A DNA stretch of 64,000 nt from Bufo bufo (Eukaryota; Chordata; Amphibia; Anura; Bufonidae): positions 502,120,556-502,184,555 of the forward strand of contig NC_053392.1 in NCBI RefSeq assembly GCF_905171765.1. Reading direction: 5' to 3'. The notes beneath the pieces are model-generated. The model had not been told where the DNA came from and did not search any database. It saw nothing but the letters and a program-made list of their open reading frames with translations. The position numbers and the translations under genes were made by a program. This document shows positions 10,036-22,029 of the stretch, piece by piece. Numbering within the stretch: the first letter of the stretch is position 1; each line of letters opens with the position of its first letter.

Positions 10036-13000
10036 TCAGCTCTCCACTGGTGGAGTTGAGAAGTCAGGAGCAATGCAGGCCTTGTTAATTTTTATCTGAG
10101 TCAACCTGTCAGCATTGCCAGTTGACAAGCGGATACGCTTATCTGTTATAATGCCACCAGCAGCACTAAATACACGCTCAGACAAAACGCTCGCAGCAGG
10201 GCAGGCCAGCACTTCCAAGGCGTAGAGCGCAAGTTTGTGCCATGTCTCCAGCTTGGACACCCAGTAGTTGTAAGACACTGAGGGATCATTTAGGAAGCTG
10301 ACACGGTCTGCTATGTATTCCTTCACCATCTTCCAAAACTTTTCCCTCCTTGTACAACTAGGCCGCACTTCAGGGTGAGGTTGCTGGGGGGGTGTCATGA
10401 AAGTGCCCCATGCCTTGGAGAGTGTTGCCCTGCCTTTGTTGGAACTGATGTGTGTTCCCCTTCCTCGGTTACCTAAAAAAGTACGGACTCTGCCGCCAGC
10501 GTTGTCAGATGGAAAATTTTGGAGCAATTTCTCAACAAGTACCTTCTGGTATTGCACCGTTTTAGTCGTCCTCTCCACCACAGGAATGAGAGATGAGAAG
10601 TTCTCTTTGTAGCACGGGTTGAGAAGTGATCAACACCCAGTAATCCGTGTTATCTCAAATGCGTAAAACGCGAGGGTCGTGGGAAAGGCAGCCTAACATG
10701 AAGTCAGCCATGTATGCCAGAGTACCAATGGGCAAGATGTTGATGTTGACATCAGAATGACTCTCCATCTCCTCCTCTTTTGCCTATCCACACTGAACAG
10801 ATGGCATTAAAGTTCCATGGGTACTACCCTCTGTAGCAGAGGCAACTGTCTCCAGCTCGTCCTCCTCCTCCTCCTCTTCATGGTCTAATTTGCGCTAAGA
10901 AGATGAACTGAGGGTGGTCTGGCTATCACCCTGTGTAATGTCCTCCCCCATTTTCTCGTCTGCCACATTCAGAGCGTTGTCCTTAATTGTGAGCAGCGAT
11001 CGTTTGAATAGACACAGCAGTGGGATGGTTATGCTGATAATAGCGTTATCGCCACTAACCATCTGTGTGGATTCATCAAAGTTTTTTAAAACCTCACAGA
11101 GGTCTGACATCAATGCCCACTCCTCGCTTGTGAATAGTGGCAGTTGAACCGAAAGGCGACGACCATGTTGCAGCTGGTATTCCACAACTGCCCTCTGCTG
11201 CTCACAAAGCCTGGACAACATATGGAACATAGAGTTCCACCGTGTGCTCACGTCGCACAACAGTCGGTGAGCTGGAAGCCACAAGCGCTGCTGCTGCAGT
11301 GTTGACAGACCGGCTGAAGCTGTGGACGACTTGCGGAAATGGGCACACACGCTAGTAGCTCTGGAAAATTGGGGTAGGTTTTGATAAACCGCTGAACCAC
11401 TAAGTTTAAGACGTGTGCTAGGCATGGGATGTACGTCAGGTTGTCGTGCTCCAAAGCCGCCACCAAATTACGGCCATTGTCAGACACAACCATGCCTGGT
11501 GGTATGTTAAGTGGCAAGAGACACAGCTCGGTCTGGTCCCTTATACCCTGCCACAGCTCTGCGGTGGTGTGCTGTTTGTCCCCTATGCAGATCATCTTCA
11601 GCACGGCCTGTTGACGCTTACCCACAGCAGTGCTACAATGCTTCCAGCTAGCGACTGATGGCTGACTGCTGCTGGAGGAGAAGGCGGCGGAGGAGGAGAA
11701 GTGGGGATTGGAGCCAGTCACATAGCTAATGGCGGGGACCCTGGTGGACGTAGGGCCCGCAATCCTGAGCGTGGGTAGCTCAGAGTACGACTCACTCCAG
11801 GCCTTCACAACATTCACCCAGTGTGCGGTCAGGGAAATGCAGCATCCTTGGCCACCAGCACTTGTCCATGTGTCCGTGGTTAAGTGGACCTTCCCAGTAA
11901 CTGCATTGGTCAGGGCATGGGTGATGTTCTCGGACACATGTTGGTGTAAGGCGGGCACAGCACACCGTGAAAAATAGTGGCGACTGGGGACTGCGTAACA
12001 AGGGACGGCCTCACATCAGGCTGTGGAAGGCCTCAGTGTCCACAAGCATAAATGGCAACATTTCACTTAGTGCTATGGCCTGTGGGTGGGTGGCTGGGTA
12101 TTTGCACTTGCGTTCAAATGACTGTGTTATGGACATTTGGACGCTGCGCTAGGACAGGGAAGTGGATGTTGTTGCTGATGGTTCATGCGAAGGTCCAGGT
12201 GCAGGGCGACGGGCATCCGGGCCTGCGTCTTCGACAGGGGATTGGCCAGCAGTGCGTAACACAGGGGAAGAGGAGGACCCAGATTGTGTACCAAGGCATT
12301 CGGCCCACTTATTAGGGTGCTTGGATGCCATGTGGCGGATCATGCTGGTGATGGTGAGGTTGCTAGTGTTCACACCCCGGCTCATTTTGGTACGGCATAG
12401 GTTGCAAACTACCACTGTTTTGTCGTCTGCACTTTCCTCAAAAATGCGCCAGACTGCAGAACACCTACCTCTTGGCAAGGTAGATTTACGCATGGTGTGC
12501 TCGGTGTAACGGTTGCGGGCCTGTATGTTGTGGGCCGACTTCTCCCTTTTGCAATCCCACTGCCTCTTCTAGCCTGTTGCGGTGCTGCAGATCCCTCCTC
12601 CTCTGTACTGCTGTCCTCGCTCGTCTTTTCACGTTCCCATGTTGGGTTAGTGACCTCATCATCCACCACATCCTCTTCCACTTCCTCACTCTGCTCATCC
12701 TCCTGACTTGACCTAACCACAACCTCAGTGATTGACAACTGTGTCTCCACCGAATGATTGCCGTTCACCACCGTCATCATCGTCATCTCAAGAGGTTGAG
12801 AATCAGGGCACAATATCTCAGGTCCCTCTTCAAGCATGCTGGGTGCGAGGGCCAAATGTAATAGTGGCGCTGGAAAGAGCACCTCGGAATATCCGAGTGT
12901 GGGATCACTCGTTTGGCAAGCCTCTCCATGGTGGGAGGAAGGATGATCAGAGTGAGGATTCGGTTGACCAGACTCTTGGCTACAGAGACTGGACTTGATG

Positions 13001-13259
13001 GAAGAGAGGGTGGTGCTTAACCAACTGGAAGCATTATCTTCAGCAATCCAACTGACCAACTGTTCGCACTGATCCGACATGGACAGGGTTGTCTTGCGCC
13101 GCCCAGCTAAGTTGGACATGAAGCTGGGTACGGTGGATGTTTTTTTCTTTCTGTTGCACTGCCAGCAGGCACAGTTTCATTGCGCCCAGGGCCACGGTCT
13201 CTGCGAGCCCCATCAGCATCATGCCCACTTCCCGGTCCCTTAGTGCTCGCCTTCTTCAT
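10036..13259 (-). pseudogene. hAT-A transposase (BED finger, RNase H-like core, hAT dimerisation domain), degraded
   Basis: Cut-and-paste transposase of the hAT superfamily, read right to left. The likely start (MKKASTKGPG) is near 13259. A long acidic, Ser-rich N-terminal region (12409-13119) follows. A BED zinc finger lies at 12300-12493 (VVCNLCRTKMSRG, then HMASKH). The core segment HLTTDTWTSAGGQG is near 11880, then a region with SDNGRNLVAALEH and CLAHVLNLVVQRF (11430-11600). The C-terminal dimerisation domain with CPAASVLSERVFSAAG is at 10100-10300. Frameshifts separate 13107-13259, 12409-13119, 12149-12493, 11248-11958, 10895-11425 and 10036-10581, and stops or low-similarity stretches fall between 10582 and 10894. 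Domain order fits a ZBED-like hAT of about 900 residues. It is not functional. Confidence 0.9.
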
Positions 13260-13299
13260 ATTAATGGTTTTGTCACTAGATGTGGCACAGATTGTTTTA

Positions 13300-14328
13300 C
13301 TGTCAGCTAAAGACACAGTTTTCGAAAGCAGGACAGTATATGTCAAGGAAACCCACAGAATATGGACACTATAATCGGCCAAGATTATTGGAATTTGCAA
13401 TACAGACACTGTTTTCTGATGTAGTACAGTATTGGTTACAGAACACCACAGATTATGGACACTATATTAGCCCCAGATTATTGGAATCTGCTATACAGAC
13501 ACTGTTTTCTGATGTAGTACAGTATTGGTTACAGAACACCACAGATTATGGACACTATATTAGGCCCAGATTATTTTAATCTGCAATACAGACACTGTTT
13601 TCTGATGTAGTACAGTATTGGTTACAGAACACCACATATTCAGGAAACTATATTAGGCCCAGATTATTGGAACTTGCAATACAGACACTGTTTTCTGATG
13701 TAGTACAGTATTAGTTGCAGAACACAACAGATTATGGACACTATATTACAGTATTGGTTACAGAAACCCACAGAATATGGACACTATATTAGGCCCAGAT
13801 TATTGGAATCTGCAACACAGACACTGTTTTCTGATGTAGTACAGTATTGTTACAGAATACCACAGATTAGGGACACAATATATGAGGCCCAGATTATTTG
13901 AATTTGCAATACAGACACTGTTCTCTGATGTAGTACAGTATTGGTTACAGAACACCACAGATTATGGACACTATATTAGCCCCAGATTATTGGAATCTGC
14001 AATACAGACACTGTTTTCTGATGTTGTACAGTATTGGTTACAGAAACCCACAGAATATGGACACTAAATTAGGCCCAGATTATTGGAATCTGCAATACAG
14101 ACACTGTTTTCTGATGTAGTACAATATTGGTTACAGAACACCACAGATTATGGACACTATATTAGGCCCAGATTATTGGAATTTGCAATACAGACACTGT
14201 TTTCTGATGTAGTACAGTATTGTTACAGAATACCACAGATTAGGGACACAATATATGAGGCCCAGATTATTAGAATTTCAATACAGACACTGTTTTCTGA
14301 TGTAGTACAGTATTGGAAATAAAGCGAT
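13300..14328. repeat. ~93-bp tandem array upstream of hAT-A, left part
   Basis: Ten or so units containing GACACTGTTTTCTGATGTAG, TACAGAACACCACAGATTA and GGACACTATATTAGGCCC. Some units lack about 40 bp. Because the unit length is close to a multiple of three, several frames stay open and create repetitive pseudo-proteins (13280-13579, 13882-14322); these are not genes. The array continues at 22030 after the nested PLE2/PLE1 insertion. Confidence 0.95.
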
Positions 14329-14679
14329 GAATCAAGCATCGAAGTTAGAAAATATTGTGGGTTCCTTTATTCAGTATAGTACAGATCCATACAGTGACAG
14401 CATCACCTCAGTGTTCCAAATGAACGTCTACGCATTTCGAACAACGTGTTCTTAGTCGTGACCGATCAGAAATCCAATTGGCCATGTCTATAAAGGCTAG
14501 TCGCAACCTCTCCTCCCACCTCCAGGTGATAGCTAGAAGGAGCTGATTGCAGCACACCCAAGGCACAGCCAATAGGAACAACTGAAATTAACATTGGTGC
14601 AAATATAACATCTATAAAAACCAAGTGAATGCACATAAAAATATATATACTATTCGGGCCCCTGGGTCCCTATCAGGAA
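14329..14679 (-). mobile_element. PLE2, 3' terminal part
   Basis: The 3' region of the minus-strand PLE2 whose coding part lies at 20690-21670. The two parts are separated by the PLE1 insertion. The join is shown by the duplicated 17-bp TGATAGAACATGCCAGT at 14680-14696 and 20310-20326. Confidence 0.8.
14423..14466 (-). ncRNA. Hammerhead-like motif of PLE2, decayed
   Basis: On the minus strand a 5-bp hairpin, GAACA/TGTTC around loop CGT, is followed directly by GAAATGCGTA. This resembles stem II plus the GAAA strand of a PLE hammerhead. The strand before the hairpin reads CGACTAA instead of CTGANGA and stem I pairing is poor. It is probably a decayed ribozyme. Confidence 0.42.
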
Positions 14680-14696
14680 TGATAGAACATGCCAGT
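14680..14696. repeat. Target site duplication of PLE1, left copy
   Basis: TGATAGAACATGCCAGT, 17 bp, identical to 20310-20326. The two copies bracket the PLE1 dimer inside PLE2. Confidence 0.9.
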
Positions 14697-15312
14697 TAAC
14701 CTACAAAAAGGCAGCTCTGTCAACTAAGACAGCTAAAGTACCCACTTGTACCACATCCAGAGTAAACTAAAAACCAAACAAGTGGAATATAGTATCACAA
14801 AATATCATTTATTATAAAATATAAAAAATCTGGAGAACAACGGGATGTTATACAGTACACGGAGAAGCACAAGGCCAGCAGCATCAAAAACACCACCATG
14901 AAACTGCGCAATGTGTGGCGCAGAATGGTATGACCCAAAGATGGAGCTAAGACTCTGGGATAGCCAGATAGATATCACATATGAGAGGTCTCCCCAATAC
15001 GGGTGTAGTATACAGAGTACTATAGACCCAATACGGGTGTAGTATGCAGAGTACCACAGACCAATTATGGTAAACCCAGAGCCGTAGCTGGCAAGCACGG
15101 AAATGATGTAGGCACCACAATCAGCCAAATAAAAAATAATACAATAAATGTAGATCACAGGCTGAAATAACAATAACAAACGTGCGCCTAAGTACAGAGG
15201 CCCCAGTGTGGATACACACGAGGGTGCCCTGCACGCAGCATGAAACCATGCTTAATAGCGGGACGTACCTGAAGACATGGTGGTGGGATGAATGACAGGC
15301 CCTGAGCGCGAG

Positions 15313-15353
15313 ACCTCGACGCGCGTTTCACCTCAGCGGCTTCGTCAGGAGGT
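15313..15353 (-). ncRNA. Hammerhead ribozyme, PLE1 left arm
   Basis: Reverse-complement twin of the motif at 19719-19759, identical over all 41 nt. It has a 5-bp stem I (ACCTC with GAGGT), core CTGACGA, a short stem II (GCC with GGT), GAAA, a minimal AC/GU stem III and the cleavage triplet GTC. Minimal type I hammerheads in the pseudo-LTRs of Penelope-like elements are established knowledge. Confidence 0.78.
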
Positions 15354-16762
15354 ACTGAATGCTAGATGAGCAGGGTATATATAGAGCATATGGTGGGGGT
15401 GGGACAATGGAAAAGAATTACCTGCATGCGGCACACCTGCGGACCACACAAACGGGCGCGGGAAGCGCCATGATACGCGGCGCCATCTCTCAGCGCGTCC
15501 CCATCTGCACACCGCGCATGCGTGGCGCTGACAGACGTCATGGAGCGCGTCGAGATGGCGTCGCCCAGCGCATGTACACAATAGTGTACAAGTGGCCATT
15601 ATTATCCATAATCCAAAAGGCATACAGTTGGCAGTTCTCATGCTTGTAATAATGTAGTCTGGCCCGTAATTGGCCCATAATACAATGCACTTTCGATCTC
15701 AATCTAAAATATACGTGATAATACAATCACTCCAATAAAGAACGGATACATGTATATAAAATAGAAGGACCATAAGGGCATGTAGGCCTAAAACATTGGA
15801 CATAATAAAGCAACAATTCATACAGATGAAAGGAATCGTCCCATTGAATTAATAGACAAAGATAATGTTATATTGAGAGCCACATAATGAGGACCCTAAG
15901 ACATAGTTGCCCTCCATGGTACGGGCCGAGGGCGGGGGCGACAAGGGCGGCACCCCGGGCAGCAAAAGGCAGCCCGCGGGGCCACACTGGGCACACCCAA
16001 CCCACAACCCAACATGGATGATTAAAAAATCCTCAAAGTCCTGATAGGGAAGGGGTGACCGGGGTGACACCACCGGCGGCAAAAAGCCGCCGGCAGGGTC
16101 AACCGAGACACCCCCAACCCCCAAAAACCAGGGAACCGCTGGAGTCGCAGAGTGGACAATATCAGGTGTGGGGTGCGAGTGGCCGAGGCGGCACCACCGA
16201 CGGCAGGAAGGCCGTATGCGGGGTCGACCCGGGCACTCACAACCCCACAAGAAGGGCTACGATCGAACCAACCCCACCCCTGTGGCACGGAACACATAAA
16301 ATATCTAAAAAATCTCCACACCGATGGGAATGACAGGACACAGGGTCTCACTAACAAGGTATGTCAGAGAGGTTTACAACACATGAAATATCGGTGCCCA
16401 GTGGAATGCCCCACCAAATATATACACTCAAAGTGATATGATATAATTGTGTTGCTAGGAGATCTAGACGAATGTCCTCTCTTGTAGCGACCATGTCATC
16501 CCAGTAGGTTACTCTGTCCATCATCACCAATTCCACACAGAAATGAATGATATAATCTCAAAAAGAAAGAAACAACAATATTATAGAAAATGAAATACGA
16601 TAAAACAAAAAGAAAAAATATACCCTACAGATAAAATTCGCGCAATATTCATAGAAAGGAAGAAAAACTGTTAGATTCATTAAGGCCGTACGGAGTGACG
16701 GTATCTAGGTTGACAATCCACCTAGTCTCTCTACGGAGTAAAGCCACTTTAATATTACCGCC

Positions 16763-17760
16763 TTCCAGCCTTGGAAAACTTTTTGGCCGGTCTCAACCAT
16801 AACACACGTAACATCAGACTCACCTGGAAATACAGTCTCACTAATGTTGAATTTCTGGATATAATGATTATCAAGGGGCCTGACGGATATTTGTCCACTG
16901 ATCTTTTTAGGAAGTCCACTGCCGTCAATGCCCTTCTCCACGCCTCCTCTGCTCACCACCCGAATACGATACAAGCAATACCCACAGGGCAGTTTTTAAG
17001 AACTCGCAGGATCTGCTCCAGTGAGAAGCAGTTCGAACAACAAGCAGGTGCTTTGACACAGCGATTCCTCGAAAGAGGTTATCAATATAATACCATACAG
17101 CGGGGCTACGAAAGAGCCAAAAAAACATCTAGAGACTCCTTGTTGGTGAGTAGAGCTCAGAAAAGGGATAACCGAGACACATGTGTGAGATTTATTACCC
17201 CCTTCAATACGAAATGTAGGTACATTCAGAACATTCTGAGGAGACACTGGTCGGTGTTGCACACAGATGGTGATCTGGCGGTATGCCTCCCTACATACCC
17301 CCAGATCACTTGGAGGCGGTCACGCAATTTGCGTGACATCCTCACGAAGAGTCATTACGTCCCTACACCTAGGGGAGGTATCTTCGGCAGCAAGGGACCC
17401 AAGTGGGGGTCCTTTTCCTGCGGATCGTGTGCCGCCTGCAGATATATGATTCGTTCTACCGCCTTCAGTGACTCCTCAGGCCGTAAAGATTTTAAGATTG
17501 TACACAACATAAATTGTAACACTGAGGCTGTGATATATCTGATCACATGCCCATGTAATCTTTTTTATGTTGGTATGACAAAGAGAGCCCTGAAGATACG
17601 GGTTCTTGAACATGTTTGTAAAATCCGAGCAGCTGCGGAAACACCTGAGAAGGACTGGGAGTCACTGCAGGCGGTTCCACGACATTTTCGTAGGTTCCAC
17701 GGGTCCGATCCAGGGGGGTTGACGGTGAAGGGTATTGACCGTATCCATCTAGGGTCTAGA
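16763..17760 (+). mobile_element. PLE1 central single-copy spacer (coding part)
   Basis: The ~1-kb region between the palindrome arms, present once. It holds the end of the reverse transcriptase and most of the endonuclease region of the main copy. The 5' truncation point at 16763 directly abuts the truncation point of the inverted copy (corresponding to 17761). Confidence 0.85.
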
Positions 17761-17874
17761 GGCGGTAATATTAAAGTGGCTTTACTCCGTAGAGAGACTA
17801 GGTGGATTGTCAACCTAGATACCGTCACTCCGTACGGCCTTAATGAATCTAACAGTTTTTCTTCCTTTCTATGA
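16771..17874 (+). CDS. PLE1 polyprotein, C-terminal part: RT thumb and GIY-YIG endonuclease
   Basis: An uninterrupted 367-aa frame that lacks the N-terminal catalytic part of the reverse transcriptase because the copy is 5'-truncated; its first Met is incidental. Residues 1-130 match the PLE RT palm/thumb region (VEFLDIMIIK, then PTGQFLRTRRICS and RFLERGY). A linker with the Cys pair in CGSCAACRYM (near residue 220) precedes the GIY-YIG domain, where AVIYLITCPCNLFYVG and the Arg/Glu of KIRVLEH lie near residues 260-290. It ends LDTVTPYGLNE, typical for the family. The enzyme nicks target DNA and primes cDNA synthesis. The frame is open, yet the missing RT core makes it non-autonomous. Confidence 0.9.
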   Translation: MENFLAGLNHNTRNIRLTWKYSLTNVEFLDIMIIKGPDGYLSTDLFRKSTAVNALLHASSAHHPNTIQAIPTGQFLRTRRICSSEKQFEQQAGALTQRFLERGYQYNTIQRGYERAKKTSRDSLLVSRAQKRDNRDTCVRFITPFNTKCRYIQNILRRHWSVLHTDGDLAVCLPTYPQITWRRSRNLRDILTKSHYVPTPRGGIFGSKGPKWGSFSCGSCAACRYMIRSTAFSDSSGRKDFKIVHNINCNTEAVIYLITCPCNLFYVGMTKRALKIRVLEHVCKIRAAAETPEKDWESLQAVPRHFRRFHGSDPGGLTVKGIDRIHLGSRGGNIKVALLRRETRWIVNLDTVTPYGLNESNSFSSFL

Positions 17875-18945
17875 ATATTGCGCGAATTTTATCTGTAGGG
17901 TATATTTTTTCTTTTTGTTTTATCGTATTTCATTTTCTATAATATTGTTGTTTCTTTCTTTTTGAGATTATATCATTCATTTCTGTGTGGAATTGGTGAT
18001 GATGGACAGAGTAACCTACTGGGATGACATGGTCGCTACAAGAGAGGACATTCGTCTAGATCTCCTAGCAACACAATTATATCATATCACTTTGAGTGTA
18101 TATATTTGGTGGGGCATTCCACTGGGCACCGATATTTCATGTGTTGTAAACCTCTCTGACATACCTTGTTAGTGAGACCCTGTGTCCTGTCATTCCCATC
18201 GGTGTGGAGATTTTTTAGATATTTTATGTGTTCCGTGCCACAGGGGTGGGGTTGGTTCGATCGTAGCCCTTCTTGTGGGGTTGTGAGTGCCCGGGTCGAC
18301 CCCGCATACGGCCTTCCTGCCGTCGGTGGTGCCGCCTCGGCCACTCGCACCCCACACCTGATATTGTCCACTCTGCGACTCCTGCGGTTCCCTGGTTTTT
18401 GGGGGTTGGGGGTGTCTCGGTTGACCCCGCCGGTGGCTTTTTGCCGCCGGTGGTGTCACCCCGGTCACCCCTTCCCTATCAGGACTTTGAGGATTTTTTA
18501 ATCATCCATGTTGGGTTGTGGGTTGGGTGTGCCCAGTGTGGCCCCGCGGGCTGCCTTTTGCTGCCCGGGGTGCCGCCCTTGTCGCCCCCGCCCTCGGCCC
18601 GTACCATGGAGGGCAACTATGTCTTAGGGTCCTCATTATGTGGCTCTCAATATAACATTATCTTTGTCTATTAATTCAATGGGACGATTCCTTTCATCTG
18701 TATGAATTGTTGCTTTATTATGTCCAATGTTTTAGGCCTACATGCCTTTATGGTCCTTCTATTTTATATACATGTATCCGTTCTTTATTGGAGTGATTGT
18801 ATTATCACGTATATTTTAGATTGAGATCGAAAGTGCATTGTATTATGGGCCAATTACGGGCCAGACTACATTATTACAAGCATGAGAACTGCCAACTGTA
18901 TGCCTTTTGGATTATGGATAATAATGGCCACTTGTACACTATTGA

Positions 18946-19495
18946 TAGCATTTCTTCACATATATGATGTTCTTATAGGAAAATTATTCACTTCTTATTC
19001 ACTATGTATTTAGATCAATTATATGATCGTTATAATGGTATTGCGGTTCCAATTACATGGACCCCAAATACATCACGTCTTTTACTGATATGTCACCGTG
19101 CGGGCAGATCACGGAGTTATGCTATGGTTAGCCACTCCGATGGGTCCATTTATATGGACCCCTAATATATCACTTTTTAATTTTATTTGTCACTGTGTGG
19201 GTAGGTCGTGTAATTATGCTATATTTCGCTATATCCATGATCATGCCATCACTTCATACTATATATTTCTTATTCTGTATATATCATTTTCATGCATTTT
19301 TCGTTTATATCACATAGTCACTGGCGGTTTTCTTTTTAGCACAGCGTTGCCTGTGGGTGTAGGACCCTGTGTGGATATAGCGGGTGTGCGCCTGTGGCAG
19401 TACCATATCTATTGTGCGACTTTTAGCTTCATCCCTAGGCCCTAATCTTAGCCGTTGTTTGCGGTTCACCTGCGTTCCACGGGGGTCGCGGGGCG
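18946..19495 (+). other. Segment of the PLE1 3' region missing from the left arm
   Basis: About 550 bases present only in the plus copy. In the left arm the flanks meet at a short overlapping GTACA/CATG sequence near 15570-15585, without a target duplication. This looks like a deletion in the inverted copy rather than an insertion in the main copy. Confidence 0.7.
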
Positions 19496-19718
19496 CGCAT
19501 GCGCTGGGCGACGCCATCTCGACGCGCTCCATGACGTCTGTCAGCGCCGCGCATGCGCGGTGTGCAGATGGGGACGCGCTGAGAGATGGCGCCGCGTATC
19601 ATGGCGCTTCCCGCGCCCGTTTGTGTGGTCCGCAGGTGTGCCGCATGCAGGTAATTCTTTTCCATTGTCCCACCCCCACCATATGCTCTATATATACCCT
19701 GCTCATCTAGCATTCAGT

Positions 19719-19759
19719 ACCTCCTGACGAAGCCGCTGAGGTGAAACGCGCGTCGAGGT
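19719..19759 (+). ncRNA. Hammerhead ribozyme, PLE1 right arm
   Basis: Stem I is ACCTC (19719-19723) with GAGGT (19755-19759). The conserved core CTGACGA is 19724-19730, GAAA is 19743-19746 and the cleavage triplet GTC is 19752-19754, with the cut expected after 19754. Stem II is weak (GCC with GGT plus an unpaired A) and stem III is only AC/GU, as in minimal PLE hammerheads. It lies in the 3' non-coding region about 1.85 kb beyond the ORF stop. Confidence 0.8.
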
Positions 19760-20309
19760 CTCGCGCTCAGGGCCTGTCATTCATCCCACCACCATGTCTT
19801 CAGGTACGTCCCGCTATTAAGCACGGTTTCATGCTGCGTGCAGGGCACCCTCGTGTGTATCCACACTGGGGCCTCTGTACTTAGGCGCACGTTTGTTATT
19901 GTTATTTCAGCCTGTGATCTACATTTATTGTATTATTTTTTATTTGGCTGATTGTGGTGCCTACATCATTTCCGTGCTTGCCAGCTACGGCTCTGGGTTT
20001 ACCATAATTGGTCTGTGGTACTCTGCATACTACACCCGTATTGGGTCTATAGTACTCTGTATACTACACCCGTATTGGGGAGACCTCTCATATGTGATAT
20101 CTATCTGGCTATCCCAGAGTCTTAGCTCCATCTTTGGGTCATACCATTCTGCGCCACACATTGCGCAGTTTCATGGTGGTGTTTTTGATGCTGCTGGCCT
20201 TGTGCTTCTCCGTGTACTGTATAACATCCCGTTGTTCTCCAGATTTTTTATATTTTATAATAAATGATATTTTGTGATACTATATTCCACTTGTTTGGTT
20301 TTTAGTTTA

Positions 20310-20326
20310 TGATAGAACATGCCAGT
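20310..20326. repeat. Target site duplication of PLE1, right copy
   Basis: TGATAGAACATGCCAGT, identical to 14680-14696. PLE2 resumes from here. Confidence 0.9.
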
Positions 20327-20689
20327 CTCTGAAAAATTCTGCAAAAGCGAGACATTGGCAAAAAACATATATGACTTCCTGAAAAAACCGCACGGTCTGA
20401 ATAGTAGTTTACAATGTTAAAAACTGAAAAATGCAAATTTGACATGGCGAAAGTGTCCTCATAGCTGCTAATCTGGATGAAACAACACAATAAGAATGAA
20501 TATAAGCACACCAGGAATGGACCGAATCCTAATAAAGATACATGAGTTCCTTTTTTAAGTTCAAACCATTCGGATGTCTTGTTTTTAATCGTAGAATCCA
20601 AAAGGCCTCCCTTTGTATTAATTGCTTTTAGAAATCACCCCCTCGAATAGAGGGAAAAACTTGCTTGATTCCAAAGGCAGAAAAGGTTC

Positions 20690-21670
20690 GTAGGCTCCTA
20701 CCATGTATTGAAACAAAGTGCCTGGCAGCATTCGAAATATTGACATATGAAGAATTAGTGACATAATTCAAATGTTCCAGGATTCAATTTTTTAACCTTC
20801 TTGTGGTGCTTCCCACATAAAGGAGGTCACACTGGGTACATCTGATAACATAAATTACCCCAGTGGTATTGCAATTTATATAAGATTTAATGGAGAAGGT
20901 TGAAATATGTTCTGAATCCTCGAAGATATTGTTGGGGACAACATAGCCGCAAGTTTTGCAGGGATGACTGCCGCACCGTGTGAACCCGGTGTATTTAAGC
21001 CAGGTGTTGGTCTGAGTTCTTTTCTAAGCTGATTTAAATAATGAAGGGGACAGGGATGAAGCCAGCGTGGGAGACCGTCTGGCTGCCACTCTGTAGCCAT
21101 CCTGCAGTAATCCATGTAAAATATCGTCATCATATAGAATCGATATACATTCCGATACTACTCGTTTGACCTGCTGAAATTGATTACTGTAGGTAAGAAC
21201 CAAAGTGGGTGGATTAATGCGATCTTTCACACCCGCTGTGTTTCCTTCCTTCCCTGCCTTGTCATCTCTCCCAAAAAGTTATGTCTTACGACTTTTCGTT
21301 TGTGCTATTTTTCCAGCCCTCTTGATCATCCAGGTGGGATAACCCCTTGCTAATATTCGTGATGTGATGAGTTGGCATTCCAATGTGAAGGCCGTATCAC
21401 CACTACAATTTCTTCTGGCACGCAACATCTCTCCTACCGGAATAGACTTAATAGTATGTATAGGGTGATGGCTGTTGGCCCTCAGAATTGCATTCCCAGA
21501 GACTGGCTTACGGTAAGTAGTTGTATGTATATTCGAACAGGGTATACCCGTAAGAGTTAAATCGAGAAAATGAATCGTAAACTTATCCTGCGAATAAGTA
21601 AATCTCAGATTATAAGGGTTGTCGTTGAGATAGCGCATAAAACCAGGAATGGCAGGAACTTTTTCTGCCT
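20690..21670 (-). pseudogene. PLE2 polyprotein fragment (RT thumb to GIY-YIG), broken
   Basis: Read right to left. 21279-21670 has PLE RT residues (RFTYSQDKFTIHFLDLTL, then PVGEMLRARRNCSG and RILARGYPTWMIKRA). After a frameshift, 21024-21230 has ILYDDDILHGLL, and 20876-21133 has the linker region. The GIY-YIG part is at 20740-20880 (GVIYVIRCTQCDLLYVGST), with a stop inside. The N-terminal RT core is missing by 5' truncation at about 21658. The broken frames show PLE2 is older than PLE1, as the nesting also demands. Confidence 0.85.
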
Positions 21671-22029
21671 TTGGAATCGAGCAAGTTTTTCCCTCTATTC
21701 GAGGGGGTGATTTCCAAATGCAATTAATACAAAGAGAGGCTTTTTGGATTCTACGATTAAAAATAAGACATTCGAATGGTTTGAACTTAAAAAAGGAACT
21801 CATGTATCTTTATTAGGATTCGGTCCATTCCTGGTGTGCTTATATTCATTCTTATTGTGTTGTTTCATCCAGATTAGCAGCTATGAGGATACTTTCGCCA
21901 TGTCAAATTTGCATTTTTCTGTTTTTAACATTGTAAACTACTATTCAGACCATGCGGTTTTTTCAGGAAGTCATATATGTTTTTTGCCAATGTCTCGCTT
22001 TTGCAGAATTTTTCAGAGACTGGCATGTT

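Larger units (their letters stand above)
14697..20309. mobile_element. PLE1, head-to-head inverted dimer of a Penelope-like element
   Basis: Two 5'-truncated copies joined head to head, with 3' ends outward. The minus-strand copy runs 16762 to 14697; the plus-strand main copy runs 16763 to 20309. The arms 14763-16762 and 17761-20309 are near-identical inverted repeats apart from about 550 bp (18946-19495) absent from the left arm. The left copy extends about 66 bp further at its 3' end. Each arm carries one hammerhead ribozyme. The element sits inside PLE2 with a 17-bp target duplication. PLEs move by target-primed reverse transcription and often leave inverted, truncated pairs. Confidence 0.92.
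20310..22029 (-). mobile_element. PLE2, coding part and inverted arm
   Basis: A second Penelope-like element, minus strand, with its 3' tail at 14329-14679. It too has a head-to-head structure: 20311-20688 (minus copy) is mirrored by 21658-22029 (plus copy, about 370 bp). The coding part lies between the arms. The right arm stops at CATGTTC, a few bases short of the point where PLE1 later inserted in the left arm. Both ends are embedded in the ~93-bp hAT-A array. Confidence 0.87.

Noticed and set aside
13280..14322. Repetitive proteins of about 80-100 aa (FAIQTLFSDVVQYWLQ repeats).
   Set aside because: Read-through of the ~93-bp array; unit indels destroy the frame repeatedly.
15345..19727. 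Pairs of identical 60-130 aa open frames on opposite strands (15359-15649 with 19435-19713, 16055-16333 with 18190-18468, 14805-15179 with 19893-20267).
   Set aside because: They are the same PLE1 non-coding 3' sequence in two inverted arms; no family resemblance.
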